From DATMXS01 sp035561355 (GTDB lineage Bacteria > Acidobacteriota > Terriglobia > Bryobacterales > Bryobacteraceae), in NCBI GenBank assembly GCA_035561355.1, contig DATMXS010000060.1:1-64000 (forward strand): a stretch of 64,000 bases of DNA, in the 5' to 3' direction. The notes beneath the pieces are model-generated. The model saw only the letters and a program-made list of their open reading frames with translations. It was not told the DNA's origin and ran no database searches. The position numbers and the translations under genes were made by a program. Within the stretch, counting starts at the first letter, position 1. The number at the start of each line of letters is the position of its first letter. Below, in pieces: positions 15,999 through 25,487 of the stretch.

Positions 15999-17287
15999 AA
16001 ACGTCGCCCGCCTCTGCTTATTGGGGACTTCGCCTGACCATATTGACATCGGTGCTGTGGTCGGTCGGGTTGTTCGCCGGCTTCAAAACGGCATTACTCG
16101 CGAACGTCGTTGCCACCTTCGCGCTGGCCGCTATCGGGATCTTCCGGCCAACAGTGGCCGTGTTCACCGTCGCTTACCTCGCCTGCCTTGACAGTATTTC
16201 GCGCATGTACCTGATCGACAGCGGCCTCTTCCGGTGGAATGCGCTGAACTATTTGCTCCTTGTTCTGCTTTTTGTTTGTTTGCCTACGGTTCTCAAGGCG
16301 AGTGATATACACAGCATCATCCTCCTGCTCTTCGTGGCGCTGCTTGTCGCCGGACTTCTCGTAACACCCGATATCGAGAACGGAGTCCAACACGTTCTGA
16401 ACATTGCAACGAGTTTCGGGATCCTGGCCTGCTTCATGCGAGCTCGCCGCGACACTTCGTTATGGCTCTGGGTCGCAGTGCTGAACGGTGTTGCCGTCGC
16501 CATCGGAGGTCTGGTGTTCTATCTCGACCCCCAGGCGCTGCGGCTGAACCCGAATGGCTGGTCGCTTTTCCCGCTCGCAGGGATGTTCTCGATATGCCTG
16601 GCAAGTTTGAAGCCGCCACGTAATTCAGTCAGCCCGTTCCTGGTACTGCTCGCGGCTGTCGCGTTCGGCTGGACATTTCTGAGCGGCAGTCGTGGATCGA
16701 CTCTCGTCGCACTGATCTGCACGTTGTTCCTGATCGGCGCTGAGAAGCAGCGCTCCCGCCGCGCGGGATACCTCGCGGTGTGGGCGTTGGTGTGCCTTGG
16801 GTTGGCGGTTTGGTTCGCAACGTCCGGCCAGGGCGCCTTGCACAGGATCGAGTACACGTTCGACAGCGATAAATCCATCACTGGGCGTTCTAGCGGGCGC
16901 TGGGATCTCATCGTCGCGGGTTGGCGGATCTTCCTCGAACATCCGCTGGGCGTCGGCACGGGCGGGTATTCGGTGTCTTTTGCGGAACTCGGCGACGAAC
17001 ACCTCGCGTTCCGGGGCTTTACCCGCCAGGCTCACGCGGGCTGGATCAAGACACTAGTCGAAAACGGAATCGCGGGAACCCTGATATTCGCCGCGTACGT
17101 TTGCTCGTTCGCGTACTACGGGTGGCGCAGAAGACGACAGGGCTGGCTGGCACTCGGGCTCCTTACGAGCACCGTGCTGGCAATCTACTTCGGCTTTTCG
17201 GAGTTCCAAGGGAAGTGCGTCTGGCTGCTTGCGGCTGGCGCGGCAGCCGTGATGGACGCTCGCAGCGAAGGGACGATTCATGCCTGA
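15995..17287 (+). CDS. O-antigen ligase / Wzy-type polymerase
   Basis: The 430-residue protein is hydrophobic throughout, with about 10-12 membrane segments. The Wzy_C-type loop contains SGSRGSTL and a large periplasmic section with HPLGVGTGGY and an essential-looking His in RQAHAGW. This pattern fits the O-antigen ligase/polymerase superfamily, which joins lipid-linked repeat units at the periplasmic face. Start GTG 15995 overlaps the preceding stop (GTGA); the stop overlaps the next gene by 8 nt. Polymerase rather than ligase is favoured by the Wza/Wzc context. Confidence 0.85.
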   Translation: MKTSPASAYWGLRLTILTSVLWSVGLFAGFKTALLANVVATFALAAIGIFRPTVAVFTVAYLACLDSISRMYLIDSGLFRWNALNYLLLVLLFVCLPTVLKASDIHSIILLLFVALLVAGLLVTPDIENGVQHVLNIATSFGILACFMRARRDTSLWLWVAVLNGVAVAIGGLVFYLDPQALRLNPNGWSLFPLAGMFSICLASLKPPRNSVSPFLVLLAAVAFGWTFLSGSRGSTLVALICTLFLIGAEKQRSRRAGYLAVWALVCLGLAVWFATSGQGALHRIEYTFDSDKSITGRSSGRWDLIVAGWRIFLEHPLGVGTGGYSVSFAELGDEHLAFRGFTRQAHAGWIKTLVENGIAGTLIFAAYVCSFAYYGWRRRRQGWLALGLLTSTVLAIYFGFSEFQGKCVWLLAAGAAAVMDARSEGTIHA

Positions 17288-18446
17288 CCGGCTCAGGGTT
17301 GCACTGATCGCGGGAGTGTTGGGTCGAGGCGGCGCCGAGAAGCAGCTGCTCGCCTCAGCGAAAGCGTTGGTGTCCTCGGGGTGCGAGGTTGAACTGTTTA
17401 CGTTGACGGCAGGCGGATGTTATGCCGACGCATTTTCCGCACTCGGCATCGTTCCCCGATGCGTCGGCCGATCCGGTTTTCGCTTGCGGCGGATCTCGAC
17501 GCTTACGCACCAACTACGGCGCTTCCGACCGCACGTGGTCCACTCCGGGCACGGATACGCAAACCTATATGCAGGTTGCGCCGGGCGCGCCGTTTCTTCG
17601 CTGGTCATCGGATCGCTTCGCGGCAGTTATTCCGGCAGCCTGCGCGAATACGGACCGTGGTCCCGCATTCTGTTTCGCCTGCCTCACGCGCTGGTGACCA
17701 ATTCGCAGCAAGCATACGAAGACGTTCTGCGGCACGGGGCGGTTCGAAAAGATCGTCTGTACCTTCTGCCGAATGCCATTGAGGTGCCGCCACATGAGCC
17801 GCTGCGAGCCGCGCGTCCACGGCGGAACGAGATCAGGGCGATTTTTGTGGGCCGGCTCGTCTCGGGCAAGAGGCTGGATCGGTTTCTGGCCGCGCTGGCG
17901 ATCGCGCGCAAGTCGGACAGGCGAATCAGGGGAGTGATTGCCGGTGACGGGCCGGAAATGAATGCCGCTCGGAGAATGGCCAGCGAACTCGACCTCGTCG
18001 CCGGCAACGCGGTGACGTTCCTCGGCGCCTGCGATCACATCCAACATCAGCTTGATGCCGCTGACTTCCTGGTCTTCACTTCCGAGGATGAGGGCTTGCC
18101 GAACGCCGTCCTCGAGGCCATGGCCTCCGGACTGCCGGTTATAACGACGGCCGCCGGAGATGCCGCCCGTGTCGTGACGCACGGAACTTCGGGTTTCGTC
18201 GTCGAGGACGGGGCGCCCGACCGCATCGCCCAGTACATGGTCCGGCTCGCAGGATGTCCGGACACAACAGCTTTGATGGGAATGGCGGGCCGCAGGGCGG
18301 TCGCAGCTGACTACTCCGCTGAATTGCTCCCGCGCCGGCTGCTCGGTATTTACGGCGACCTGGCGTTCCGCAGGCGGGCGGATCGCGTCCTTCAGTTGGT
18401 CCGGTCATTAGAACTTTCGACGGCCTTGTCGCCGAAAGCCGCCTGA
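17280..18446 (+). CDS. Glycosyltransferase family 4
   Basis: The 388-residue enzyme has an N-terminal Gly-rich acceptor loop LGRGGAEKQLL, the central LLPNAIEVPP, and the donor-site motifs IFVGRLVSGKRLD, VIAGDGPE and SEDEGLPNAVLEAMASG with both conserved Glu residues. This is a complete GT4 signature set. It overlaps the polymerase gene by 8 nt, implying coupled translation. Sugar specificity is not readable. Confidence 0.92.
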   Translation: MPDRLRVALIAGVLGRGGAEKQLLASAKALVSSGCEVELFTLTAGGCYADAFSALGIVPRCVGRSGFRLRRISTLTHQLRRFRPHVVHSGHGYANLYAGCAGRAVSSLVIGSLRGSYSGSLREYGPWSRILFRLPHALVTNSQQAYEDVLRHGAVRKDRLYLLPNAIEVPPHEPLRAARPRRNEIRAIFVGRLVSGKRLDRFLAALAIARKSDRRIRGVIAGDGPEMNAARRMASELDLVAGNAVTFLGACDHIQHQLDAADFLVFTSEDEGLPNAVLEAMASGLPVITTAAGDAARVVTHGTSGFVVEDGAPDRIAQYMVRLAGCPDTTALMGMAGRRAVAADYSAELLPRRLLGIYGDLAFRRRADRVLQLVRSLELSTALSPKAA

Positions 18447-18455
18447 GAGAGCACG

Positions 18456-19820
18456 ATGGGCAGGTTCGACCCGATCTACGCACGACTTCCGGTGGCGGCC
18501 CAACATGCGGCCGTGACCGCGTATGGAGCGTACTGGCACTGGTTGCGCTTCGGGCCGGGTTACCGGCGCCATGTGCGCGGTTACGTGGAGCGCGAGTCTT
18601 GGGACGCTGGGCGCATGCGCGACTGGCAGCGGAAAGAACTGACTTCATTGCTGGCCAGTGCACTCGACGTAGATTATTATCAGCGAGCCTGGACGGCGTC
18701 GCAGAAGAAAGCTGCAGCCGCGGGTGTGCTTGAGGAACTGCCTCTTCTTGAGAAGGATCCGATCCGCGCAAGGCCGGCTTCGTTCTTGATCAGTGGCCGC
18801 GTGCCGCGGACCTACATGTTCCCGACAAGCGGCTCGACGGGAACTCCGATCTCAACCATCTGGACCGCTGACGAGATTCGAAAGTCCATCGCGCTCCGCG
18901 AAGTGCGATCGCTGCGCTACGCCGGGGTTAGCTTCGCGCTTCCGCGCGCGACCTTCTCCGGGAGGATGGTGGAGCCCGATCCAAACAGTAGCGGTCCTTA
19001 TTACAGATACAACGCGTTTGAGCGGCAGGTGTACCTCTCACCTTTTCATCTGAGCGCAGCGACGGCTCCGAAGTATGTGGCGGCTCTGCGGCGGTGGAAG
19101 GTGGAGTGGTGCACCGGATATGCAGTCTCTTACTACCTGCTTGCCCGCTTTATGCTCGACCAGCGGCTCGAGGCACCACCGCTCAAAGCCATAATTACCA
19201 CGAGCGAGAAGCTCACTCCGGAAATGCGCGATGTCATGGTGCGCGCGTACCAATGCCGCGTTTTCGAGGAATACAGCACGGTCGAGAGTGCGCTGTTCGC
19301 GAGCGAGTGCCCCGTGGGCAAGCTGCATGTGAGCCCGGATGCGGGCCTGGTCGAGATCCTTAGACCCGACGGACGTCCCTGCGCGCCAGGTGAGGTGGGC
19401 GAGGTTGTGGCGACGAGTCTTGTCCGCACGCACCAGCTCTTTATCCGATACCGCCTCGGCGACCTCGCTTGCTGGGACACGACGCCGTGCGTGTGCGGCC
19501 GCGCGACGCCCGTCATAGCCGAGGTCGTCGGGCGTGTCGAAGATGTCGTGACCGGGCCAGACGGCCGGCAGATGGTTCGCTTCCACGGCATTTTCATCAA
19601 CCAGCCGAATGTTCGCGAAGGACAGATCGTGCAGGAAGACAGGGACCGGATCCGCGTCTGTGTGGTGCCGTCAAACGGATTCAGTCAACTGGACGCGGAC
19701 GAGATCGTTGCTCGTGTGCGGCAGCGGCTCGGGCCCGGCATGGCGGTAACTGTAGAGACTGTCGACTCCATTCCCCGCACCGCCGCAGGCAAATTCAAGG
19801 CAGTAATCTCTCATGTCTGA
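18456..19820 (+). CDS. CapK-like adenylate-forming enzyme (phenylacetate-CoA ligase family)
   Basis: The 454-residue protein has the AMP-binding motif TSGSTGTP near residue 125, IRYRLGDLACW, and a C-terminal TAAGKFK lysine motif of adenylate-forming enzymes. CapK-type members occur in capsule loci and are thought to activate an acid for transfer to a sugar; the acid here is unknown. The region CVCGRATPVI resembles the Cys-containing loop of phenylacetate-CoA ligases. The stop overlaps the next start by 8 nt. Confidence 0.88.
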   Translation: MGRFDPIYARLPVAAQHAAVTAYGAYWHWLRFGPGYRRHVRGYVERESWDAGRMRDWQRKELTSLLASALDVDYYQRAWTASQKKAAAAGVLEELPLLEKDPIRARPASFLISGRVPRTYMFPTSGSTGTPISTIWTADEIRKSIALREVRSLRYAGVSFALPRATFSGRMVEPDPNSSGPYYRYNAFERQVYLSPFHLSAATAPKYVAALRRWKVEWCTGYAVSYYLLARFMLDQRLEAPPLKAIITTSEKLTPEMRDVMVRAYQCRVFEEYSTVESALFASECPVGKLHVSPDAGLVEILRPDGRPCAPGEVGEVVATSLVRTHQLFIRYRLGDLACWDTTPCVCGRATPVIAEVVGRVEDVVTGPDGRQMVRFHGIFINQPNVREGQIVQEDRDRIRVCVVPSNGFSQLDADEIVARVRQRLGPGMAVTVETVDSIPRTAAGKFKAVISHV

Positions 19821-20874
19821 CACCGCACGCCGTACCATTTCTGTCATCGTTCCGTGCCGGAACGAAATAGAGCACATCGGCACTTTCGTCGCGTCTGTTC
19901 TCGGGCAGGAGCGCGGAGACTTCGACCTGGAAGTCGTAATCGCGGACGGGATGAGCACTGATGGCTCGCGCGAGGCGATCGCGGCATGTGCCGAGGAGCA
20001 CCCGGGTATCCGCATGCTCGACAACCCCGGCTTGATCGTCTCGGCAGGGCTCAACGCGGCGTTGCGCGAAGCGCGCGGCGACGTGATCGTCCGTATGGAC
20101 GTACACACCGAATACGCTCCCGACTACATCCGCCAGTGCGTCGCTGTGCTCGACGCCACGGGCGCCGACAATGTCGGAGGTTGTCCGCGGGTGCCGGCCA
20201 AGACGTTCCGGATGCGCGTCTTCGGTGCGGCGTATCATTCGCCTTTTGCCGTCGGGCGCTCGCGCTGCCATGACCCGGAGTACGAAGGATACGTTGACAC
20301 GGTCTTCTATGGCTGCTGGCGGAAGTCCACGCTTATGCGCCTCGGGGGGCTTGACGAAGACCTCGTCCGGAACCAGGACGATGAGCTGAACCTTCGCCTG
20401 ACACGTGCCGGTGGCAAGATCTGGCAATCGCGCCGTATTGTTTGCTGGTACAACCCGCGAACCACGCTCCGGTCACTGTTCCGACAGTACTGTCAGTACG
20501 GCTTCTGGAAGGTGCTGGTCATCCGTAAGCACCGTTTACCGGCTTCGTGGCGTCATTTGGCGCCCGGCGCATTTACCCTCGGAAATGCCGTGCTTGTGGT
20601 TGCGGCGCTCGTCGGTGCAGTCGCAGGTCGTTCGGCTTTCGCGGTTGCAGCGCTCGAACTCTGGGCAGGACTGTTGATGGCCTATGCACTGTTGAGCGGG
20701 ATCGCGGCTGTTTGGGCAGCTCGAAGACATGGCTGGCTGACGTTGCCCTTCCTCCCGTTTCTGTTCCTCACTTACCACGTGGCGTACGGCGTTGGTTTTG
20801 TCGCGGGGCTCGTGCACTGGGCCGGACGGCCGCATAAAAGGCCGGCAGCCGCATTCGTGGAGCTGACCAGATGA
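19813..20874 (+). CDS. ExoA-like glycosyltransferase family 2
   Basis: The 353-residue protein has ISVIVPCRNE at the start, VVIADGMSTDGS, the metal-binding RMDVHTEYA (D near residue 96), and NQDDELNLRL. The C-terminal third has about three membrane segments. This architecture matches the succinoglycan glucosyltransferase ExoA. It would add a sugar to the lipid-linked intermediate at the membrane. It overlaps both its neighbours (8 nt upstream, 4 nt downstream). Confidence 0.9.
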   Translation: MSDTARRTISVIVPCRNEIEHIGTFVASVLGQERGDFDLEVVIADGMSTDGSREAIAACAEEHPGIRMLDNPGLIVSAGLNAALREARGDVIVRMDVHTEYAPDYIRQCVAVLDATGADNVGGCPRVPAKTFRMRVFGAAYHSPFAVGRSRCHDPEYEGYVDTVFYGCWRKSTLMRLGGLDEDLVRNQDDELNLRLTRAGGKIWQSRRIVCWYNPRTTLRSLFRQYCQYGFWKVLVIRKHRLPASWRHLAPGAFTLGNAVLVVAALVGAVAGRSAFAVAALELWAGLLMAYALLSGIAAVWAARRHGWLTLPFLPFLFLTYHVAYGVGFVAGLVHWAGRPHKRPAAAFVELTR

Positions 20875-21557
20875 AATCACAGCCGTTCGCGTTCGGCGCG
20901 CCGCCACTGGGGCGCCGGCCTCCGCTCATCGAGCGGCTGGCGGCTGGGGTGGCGCTGGCTCTTCTGAGCCCGGCGCTATTGGCAATCGCAGTGGCGATCG
21001 TACTCGAAAGCGGGAGGCCAGCGCTGTTCCGGCAGACACGCGTGGGCCTGTGCGGATCACTATTCCAGATATGTAAGTTTCGATCCATGCGGCAGGGCTC
21101 AACGGGATCGGCCATTACTGCCGCCCGCGACAGCCGGACAACCCGCGTCGGGGCTGTGTTGAGAAGATTCAAACTAGACGAGCTGCCTCAGTTGTGGAAC
21201 GTGGTCCGCGGTGAAATGCGCTTCGTAGGTCCACGGCCCGAACTGCCCAAGTTCGTCGACCTGCAAAACTCTGCGTGGCAGCGAGTCCTCTCGGCAAGCC
21301 CAGGCATCACAGATCTCGCGACGTTGCTGTATCGGAACGAAGAAGCCGTCCTACGTGATTCGGCAAACGTGGAAGAACGCTACGCGAACACGGTCCTTCC
21401 CGATAAGCTCCGCTTCAGTTTGACCTACCTCGAAATCAGGAACTGGAGGACGGACCTGAAACTGATCGGCTTGACGCTGCTTGCTAGCTTCGTTCCGTGG
21501 ACTTTCAGCGAGCCGAAAGTGCTGCGGTCGTTATCGCTACCCGGAAAAGCCACATGA
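20871..21557 (+). CDS. Initiating sugar transferase (polyprenyl-phosphate sugar-1-phosphate transferase)
   Basis: The 228-residue protein is a short Bac_transf enzyme with one N-terminal membrane helix (about 20-43), the basic KFRSMR motif, DELPQLWNVVRGEM and FVGPRPELP. These are the catalytic hallmarks of monotopic phosphoglycosyltransferases such as PglC and the C-terminal half of WcaJ. It would start the repeat unit by moving a sugar phosphate to undecaprenyl phosphate. Together with the aminotransferase and dehydratase that follow, a diamino or amino-deoxy sugar as first residue is plausible. Confidence 0.93.
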   Translation: MKSQPFAFGAPPLGRRPPLIERLAAGVALALLSPALLAIAVAIVLESGRPALFRQTRVGLCGSLFQICKFRSMRQGSTGSAITAARDSRTTRVGAVLRRFKLDELPQLWNVVRGEMRFVGPRPELPKFVDLQNSAWQRVLSASPGITDLATLLYRNEEAVLRDSANVEERYANTVLPDKLRFSLTYLEIRNWRTDLKLIGLTLLASFVPWTFSEPKVLRSLSLPGKAT

Positions 21558-22753
21558 GCGACGAATTCATCCCGTTCCACCGGCCTAGCATTGGGGAGGC
21601 CGAAATCGAAGAGGTCGCCGGCGTCCTTCGCGCTGGCTGGCTCACTACCGGGCCGAAGACCGCTCAGTTTCAGCAGGAGTTCCGAGCCTACGTCGCGGCT
21701 CGGCACACGCTTGCGGTGAACTCTTGCACGGCCGGACTTCATCTGGCGCTCGCTGCGCTCCAAATCGGACCCGGCGATGAAGTCATCACGACTCCGCTTA
21801 CGTTCTGTGCCACGGTCAACTGCATCCTCCACGTAGGAGCCACGCCCGTGCTCGCCGACGTTGCCGCCGACGGCAATCTCGATCCGGCATCCGTGAGCCG
21901 TCGCATAACTCCCCGGACGCGGGCAATTCTGCCCGTGCATATCGGCGGATTGCCGTGTGACATGGCAAGCATCTGGAAGCTCGCCCGCGACCATTCGCTC
22001 TACGTCATCGAGGACGCCGCGCACGCGGTCGGCGCGTGGTACGGAAACGCACCGATCGGTGCGAGCGTTGGTGATAGCGGCGCGAGCGATGCGGTTGTGT
22101 TCAGTTTTTACGCGACGAAGAACCTGACGACGGGTGAAGGCGGCATGATCGCGACTGGCTCGGAGGAACTTTCCGACCGCATGCGCATCCTGTGCCTGCA
22201 CGGCATCAGTAAGGATGCATGGAACCGGTACACGGAGTCAGGGAATTGGTTTTACGACGTTACAGCCGCGGGGTTCAAGTACAACCTTTCGGATATCCAG
22301 TCCGCCATCGGAATCCACCAACTCCGGCGGCAGGAAGACTTTCTGGCCCGGCGCAGCCGGCTGGCAGCGCTCTATGACGAGCAACTGAGCGACGTGGCGG
22401 AAATTGAATGCCCGCCGCGGCGCAAGGACTCTCGCCACTCCTGGCATCTCTACGCGTCGCGACTCAACCTCGCCGAACTGAACATCAACAGAGCGGACTT
22501 CATTCAGCGCCTGCGGGAGCTGCGGATCGGCACCAGCGTGCACTTCATCCCTATCCTTCTACACCGTGCATACGCCGGCATCCATGGGGTCCAGGCAGCG
22601 CGCTGCCCGATGGCAATGGAACTGTACCCCAGGCTGGTGTCACTGCCAATCTATCCCGCCCTCACAGAGGAGCAAGTAAGGCGCATCTGCGCGGCTATCA
22701 AGCAGGTTGTCGCAGGCGCGAAGCGCCGCGCGCAGTTCGCTATGGGGGCCTAA
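21554..22753 (+). CDS. DegT/DnrJ/EryC1 sugar aminotransferase
   Basis: The 399-residue PLP enzyme has VNSCTAGLHLAL, the cofactor-contacting VIEDAAHAVG, and the Schiff-base Lys189 in FYATKNLTTGEGG. It would transaminate a nucleotide-linked 4-keto sugar. The dehydratase gene immediately downstream probably makes that keto sugar, and the sugar transferase upstream could use the product, as in the PglF-PglE-PglC set. ATG 21554 overlaps the previous stop (ATGA). Confidence 0.93.
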   Translation: MSDEFIPFHRPSIGEAEIEEVAGVLRAGWLTTGPKTAQFQQEFRAYVAARHTLAVNSCTAGLHLALAALQIGPGDEVITTPLTFCATVNCILHVGATPVLADVAADGNLDPASVSRRITPRTRAILPVHIGGLPCDMASIWKLARDHSLYVIEDAAHAVGAWYGNAPIGASVGDSGASDAVVFSFYATKNLTTGEGGMIATGSEELSDRMRILCLHGISKDAWNRYTESGNWFYDVTAAGFKYNLSDIQSAIGIHQLRRQEDFLARRSRLAALYDEQLSDVAEIECPPRRKDSRHSWHLYASRLNLAELNINRADFIQRLRELRIGTSVHFIPILLHRAYAGIHGVQAARCPMAMELYPRLVSLPIYPALTEEQVRRICAAIKQVVAGAKRRAQFAMGA

Positions 22754-22764
22754 GGGGCAGAGCG

Positions 22765-24654
22765 ATGCACTCACTACTGCAGATTAGAAAGCTCCTCATT
22801 GCCACGGCTCACCTCGGCATCATTGCCGGGTCCCTGACGCTTGCGTTCCTCTTCCGCTTCGACGGCAGCATTCCCGTTTCAGAGTCGGACAACCTGGCTT
22901 ATGGACTTTGTGTCGCGCTGCCGGTCAAGCTGCTGATCTTCGGCCAGGCCGGCCTGTTTCGAGGGTGGTGGCGGTATTCCGGCCTGCCAGACGTAATGAG
23001 GCTGCTGGTCGCCAATGCCGTGGGCAGTGCCGGCGTGGCGCTCACAGTTCACTTCGCGGCTCCCTCATTCCCGCGGACGACTATTGCTATCGACTTCCTC
23101 CTCTGCTCGTTTATGACCCTTGGTGCACGATTCGCCGTACGCCTTTATAACGAGATGGTCAAGGAGAATTCGCCTCACGGTGCGCGGAAGCGAATCCTCA
23201 TATACGGCGCCGGAGCCGCCGGCATAGCGCTCATCCGCGAGATTCGTGCCAACGCATCGCTCAATTCCGATGTTGTCGGGCTGCTTGATGACGACAGAAA
23301 CAAGATCGGCGCCCGCTTCATGGGCATATGCGTTCTCGGCTGCGGGCGCGATGCTCCTCGCATCGTCGAGCGGCTCAGGTCATCGGGCACTCCGCTAGCG
23401 GAAATCGTCATTGCGATGCCCTCGGCGACCGGACGTCAGATGTCTGAAGCGGTCGCGAACTGCCGGGCCGCGGGCCTGCCCTGCAAGACGGTGCCTGGAG
23501 TTGGCGAACTGCTCAGCGGCCGCGTCCTGATTGAACAAGTTCGCAAGATCTCCATCGCGGACCTGCTCGGTCGCGCGGCTGTCGAACTCGAACAGGAGAG
23601 AATCGCGGCGCAGCTTCGTGGGCGGAATGTGCTTGTAACTGGCGGGGCGGGTTCGATCGGCTCGGAGCTATGCCGCCAGATCGCGCAGTACTCCCCGCAG
23701 CGCCTCGTCATCTTCGATCAAGCCGAAAGCGCTGTGTACGCGATCGAGCTCGAGCTCAAGGCCGCGCATCCAGACCTCGACCTTGTCGCCGAGATCGGCG
23801 ACATCCGAGAGCTGGCGCGGGTAGACGAAGCGATGCGCAGACACTCGGTCGAGTTCGTCTTCCATGCCGCGGCATATAAACACGTTCCGCTTATGGAAAA
23901 ACACGTCCTCGAGGCCGTGAAGAACAACGTCCTGGGGACGTGGAACGTCATCGGCGCAGCACGGCGGAACGGCGTTCCGCGATTACTGCTGATCTCCTCC
24001 GACAAAGCCGTGAACCCGAGCAGCGTCATGGGCCTGACGAAGCGCGTGACCGAGCTGTTCATCGCAGGCATGCCGCGGCACGGCCGCACGCGTTTCACGG
24101 CTGTGCGATTCGGCAATGTTCTCGGGAGCGCCGGCAGCGTCATACCGCTCTTTCAGAAGCAGATCGCCTCCGGTGGGCCCGTCACGGTCACGCATCCACA
24201 GATGAGGCGCTACTTCATGACGACGAAAGAGGCTGTTCAACTCGTCCTGCAAGCCTCGACGTTGAGCGAGGGCTCGGAGATCTTCGTCCTGGAGATGGGT
24301 GAACCAGTTCGCATTATGGACCTGGCAAACACCATGGTCAGGCTTGCGGGAAAGGAGCCAGGCCATGACATCGAGATCCGTGTCACGGGATTGCGGCCGG
24401 GGGAAAAACTCGATGAAGAGTTGATGGGGGACGGAGACGAGCTGCTGCCAACGCGCCACGAAAAGATTCGGGTGTGCATGACAAAACCGCCCGCGAGCGT
24501 CTCGTTTGACCGCTGGATCGACCACGTCCGGCATCTGGTGCTTCAGGGTGACACCCCGGCCGTGATCGAGCAGTTGACGGTGATAGTACCAGAGTATTCG
24601 CCCGCTCACGCGCCCGCTGGGGCGCGCAACGTCGCCGCGGGCGGTTTTGCCTGA
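22765..24654 (+). CDS. FlaA1/PglF/WbpM-type nucleotide-sugar 4,6-dehydratase
   Basis: The 629-residue protein has four N-terminal membrane helices, a Rossmann-like domain (ILIYGAGAAGIALI), and a C-terminal SDR domain with GGAGSIGSELC near residue 293. The catalytic segment is SSDKAVNPSSVMGLTK, with Met in place of the usual Tyr of the Y-x3-K pair, as in WbpM and PglF. It would convert a UDP-N-acetylhexosamine to the 4-keto-6-deoxy form. ATG 22765 follows AGGGGCAG; an 11-nt gap separates it from the aminotransferase. Confidence 0.93.
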   Translation: MHSLLQIRKLLIATAHLGIIAGSLTLAFLFRFDGSIPVSESDNLAYGLCVALPVKLLIFGQAGLFRGWWRYSGLPDVMRLLVANAVGSAGVALTVHFAAPSFPRTTIAIDFLLCSFMTLGARFAVRLYNEMVKENSPHGARKRILIYGAGAAGIALIREIRANASLNSDVVGLLDDDRNKIGARFMGICVLGCGRDAPRIVERLRSSGTPLAEIVIAMPSATGRQMSEAVANCRAAGLPCKTVPGVGELLSGRVLIEQVRKISIADLLGRAAVELEQERIAAQLRGRNVLVTGGAGSIGSELCRQIAQYSPQRLVIFDQAESAVYAIELELKAAHPDLDLVAEIGDIRELARVDEAMRRHSVEFVFHAAAYKHVPLMEKHVLEAVKNNVLGTWNVIGAARRNGVPRLLLISSDKAVNPSSVMGLTKRVTELFIAGMPRHGRTRFTAVRFGNVLGSAGSVIPLFQKQIASGGPVTVTHPQMRRYFMTTKEAVQLVLQASTLSEGSEIFVLEMGEPVRIMDLANTMVRLAGKEPGHDIEIRVTGLRPGEKLDEELMGDGDELLPTRHEKIRVCMTKPPASVSFDRWIDHVRHLVLQGDTPAVIEQLTVIVPEYSPAHAPAGARNVAAGGFA

Positions 24655-24659
24655 AAGAC

Positions 24660-25487
24660 ATGATGACGTCTCTGGTTCAGAAGATAGAGCCTTCATCGGG
24701 CCGGCTTGCGCTGGGCCTCGGTGACCTCTGGAGATATCGTGAGCTGCTGTACTTCCTGGTTTGGCGTGACGTAAAAGTCCGCTACAAACAAACCGCCATG
24801 GGCGCTGCCTGGGCGGTGTTGCAGCCGCTCTTCACGATGTTGGTGTTCAGCGTGTTTTTTGGGCGGCTGGCGAAGATACCGTCCGATGGCGTGCCGTATC
24901 CCGTGTTCGCCTTCGCGGCGCTTGTGCCGTGGACATTGTTTGCGAACGGCATTACCTTTTCATCGCTCAGCGTTGTCGCAAGCTCGAATCTCGTCAAGAA
25001 GGTCTACTTCCCACGTTTGACAATCCCGCTGGCCACGGTCCTGGCAGGCGTGCCCGATTTCCTCATCGGCTTTGGAGTGTTGCTTGCAGTTATGGGCTGG
25101 CACCGTGTGGCGCCCACCTGGAACATCGTGTGGCTGCCCTTTCTGGTCCTGCTGGCGCTCACAACTTCTCTCGGAGTCGGTCTGTGGTTGTCGGCACTGA
25201 ACGTACAGTATCGCGACGTCCGGTACGTTGTGCCTTTTCTAGTGCAGTTCTGGCTCTTCGCGACACCGATTGCGTATCCAAGCAGCCTGCTGCACGAGCC
25301 CTGGAGAACTGTATACGGGCTAAATCCAATGGTGGGTGTTGTCGAGGGCTTCCGATGGGCGCTGCTCGGCACCCGGACGGCTCCCGGGCCGATCATCGCC
25401 GCTTCTGCCTTTGCCGCGACCCTTCTCGTCGTGAGCGGCGCCTTGTACTTCAGACATATGGAGAGGCAGTTTGCGGACATCATCTGA
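24660..25487 (+). CDS. wzm: Polysaccharide ABC exporter permease
   Basis: The 275-residue protein has about six membrane segments and the ABC-2 type pattern DVKVRYKQTAMGAAWAVLQP near the N-terminus. It matches the Wzm/TagG/KpsM family. It would pair with the ATPase encoded immediately downstream, whose start overlaps this gene by 17 nt. ATG at 24660 or 24663 are both possible. Its presence beside Wza/Wzc and a Wzy-like protein is unusual. Confidence 0.93.
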   Translation: MMTSLVQKIEPSSGRLALGLGDLWRYRELLYFLVWRDVKVRYKQTAMGAAWAVLQPLFTMLVFSVFFGRLAKIPSDGVPYPVFAFAALVPWTLFANGITFSSLSVVASSNLVKKVYFPRLTIPLATVLAGVPDFLIGFGVLLAVMGWHRVAPTWNIVWLPFLVLLALTTSLGVGLWLSALNVQYRDVRYVVPFLVQFWLFATPIAYPSSLLHEPWRTVYGLNPMVGVVEGFRWALLGTRTAPGPIIAASAFAATLLVVSGALYFRHMERQFADII

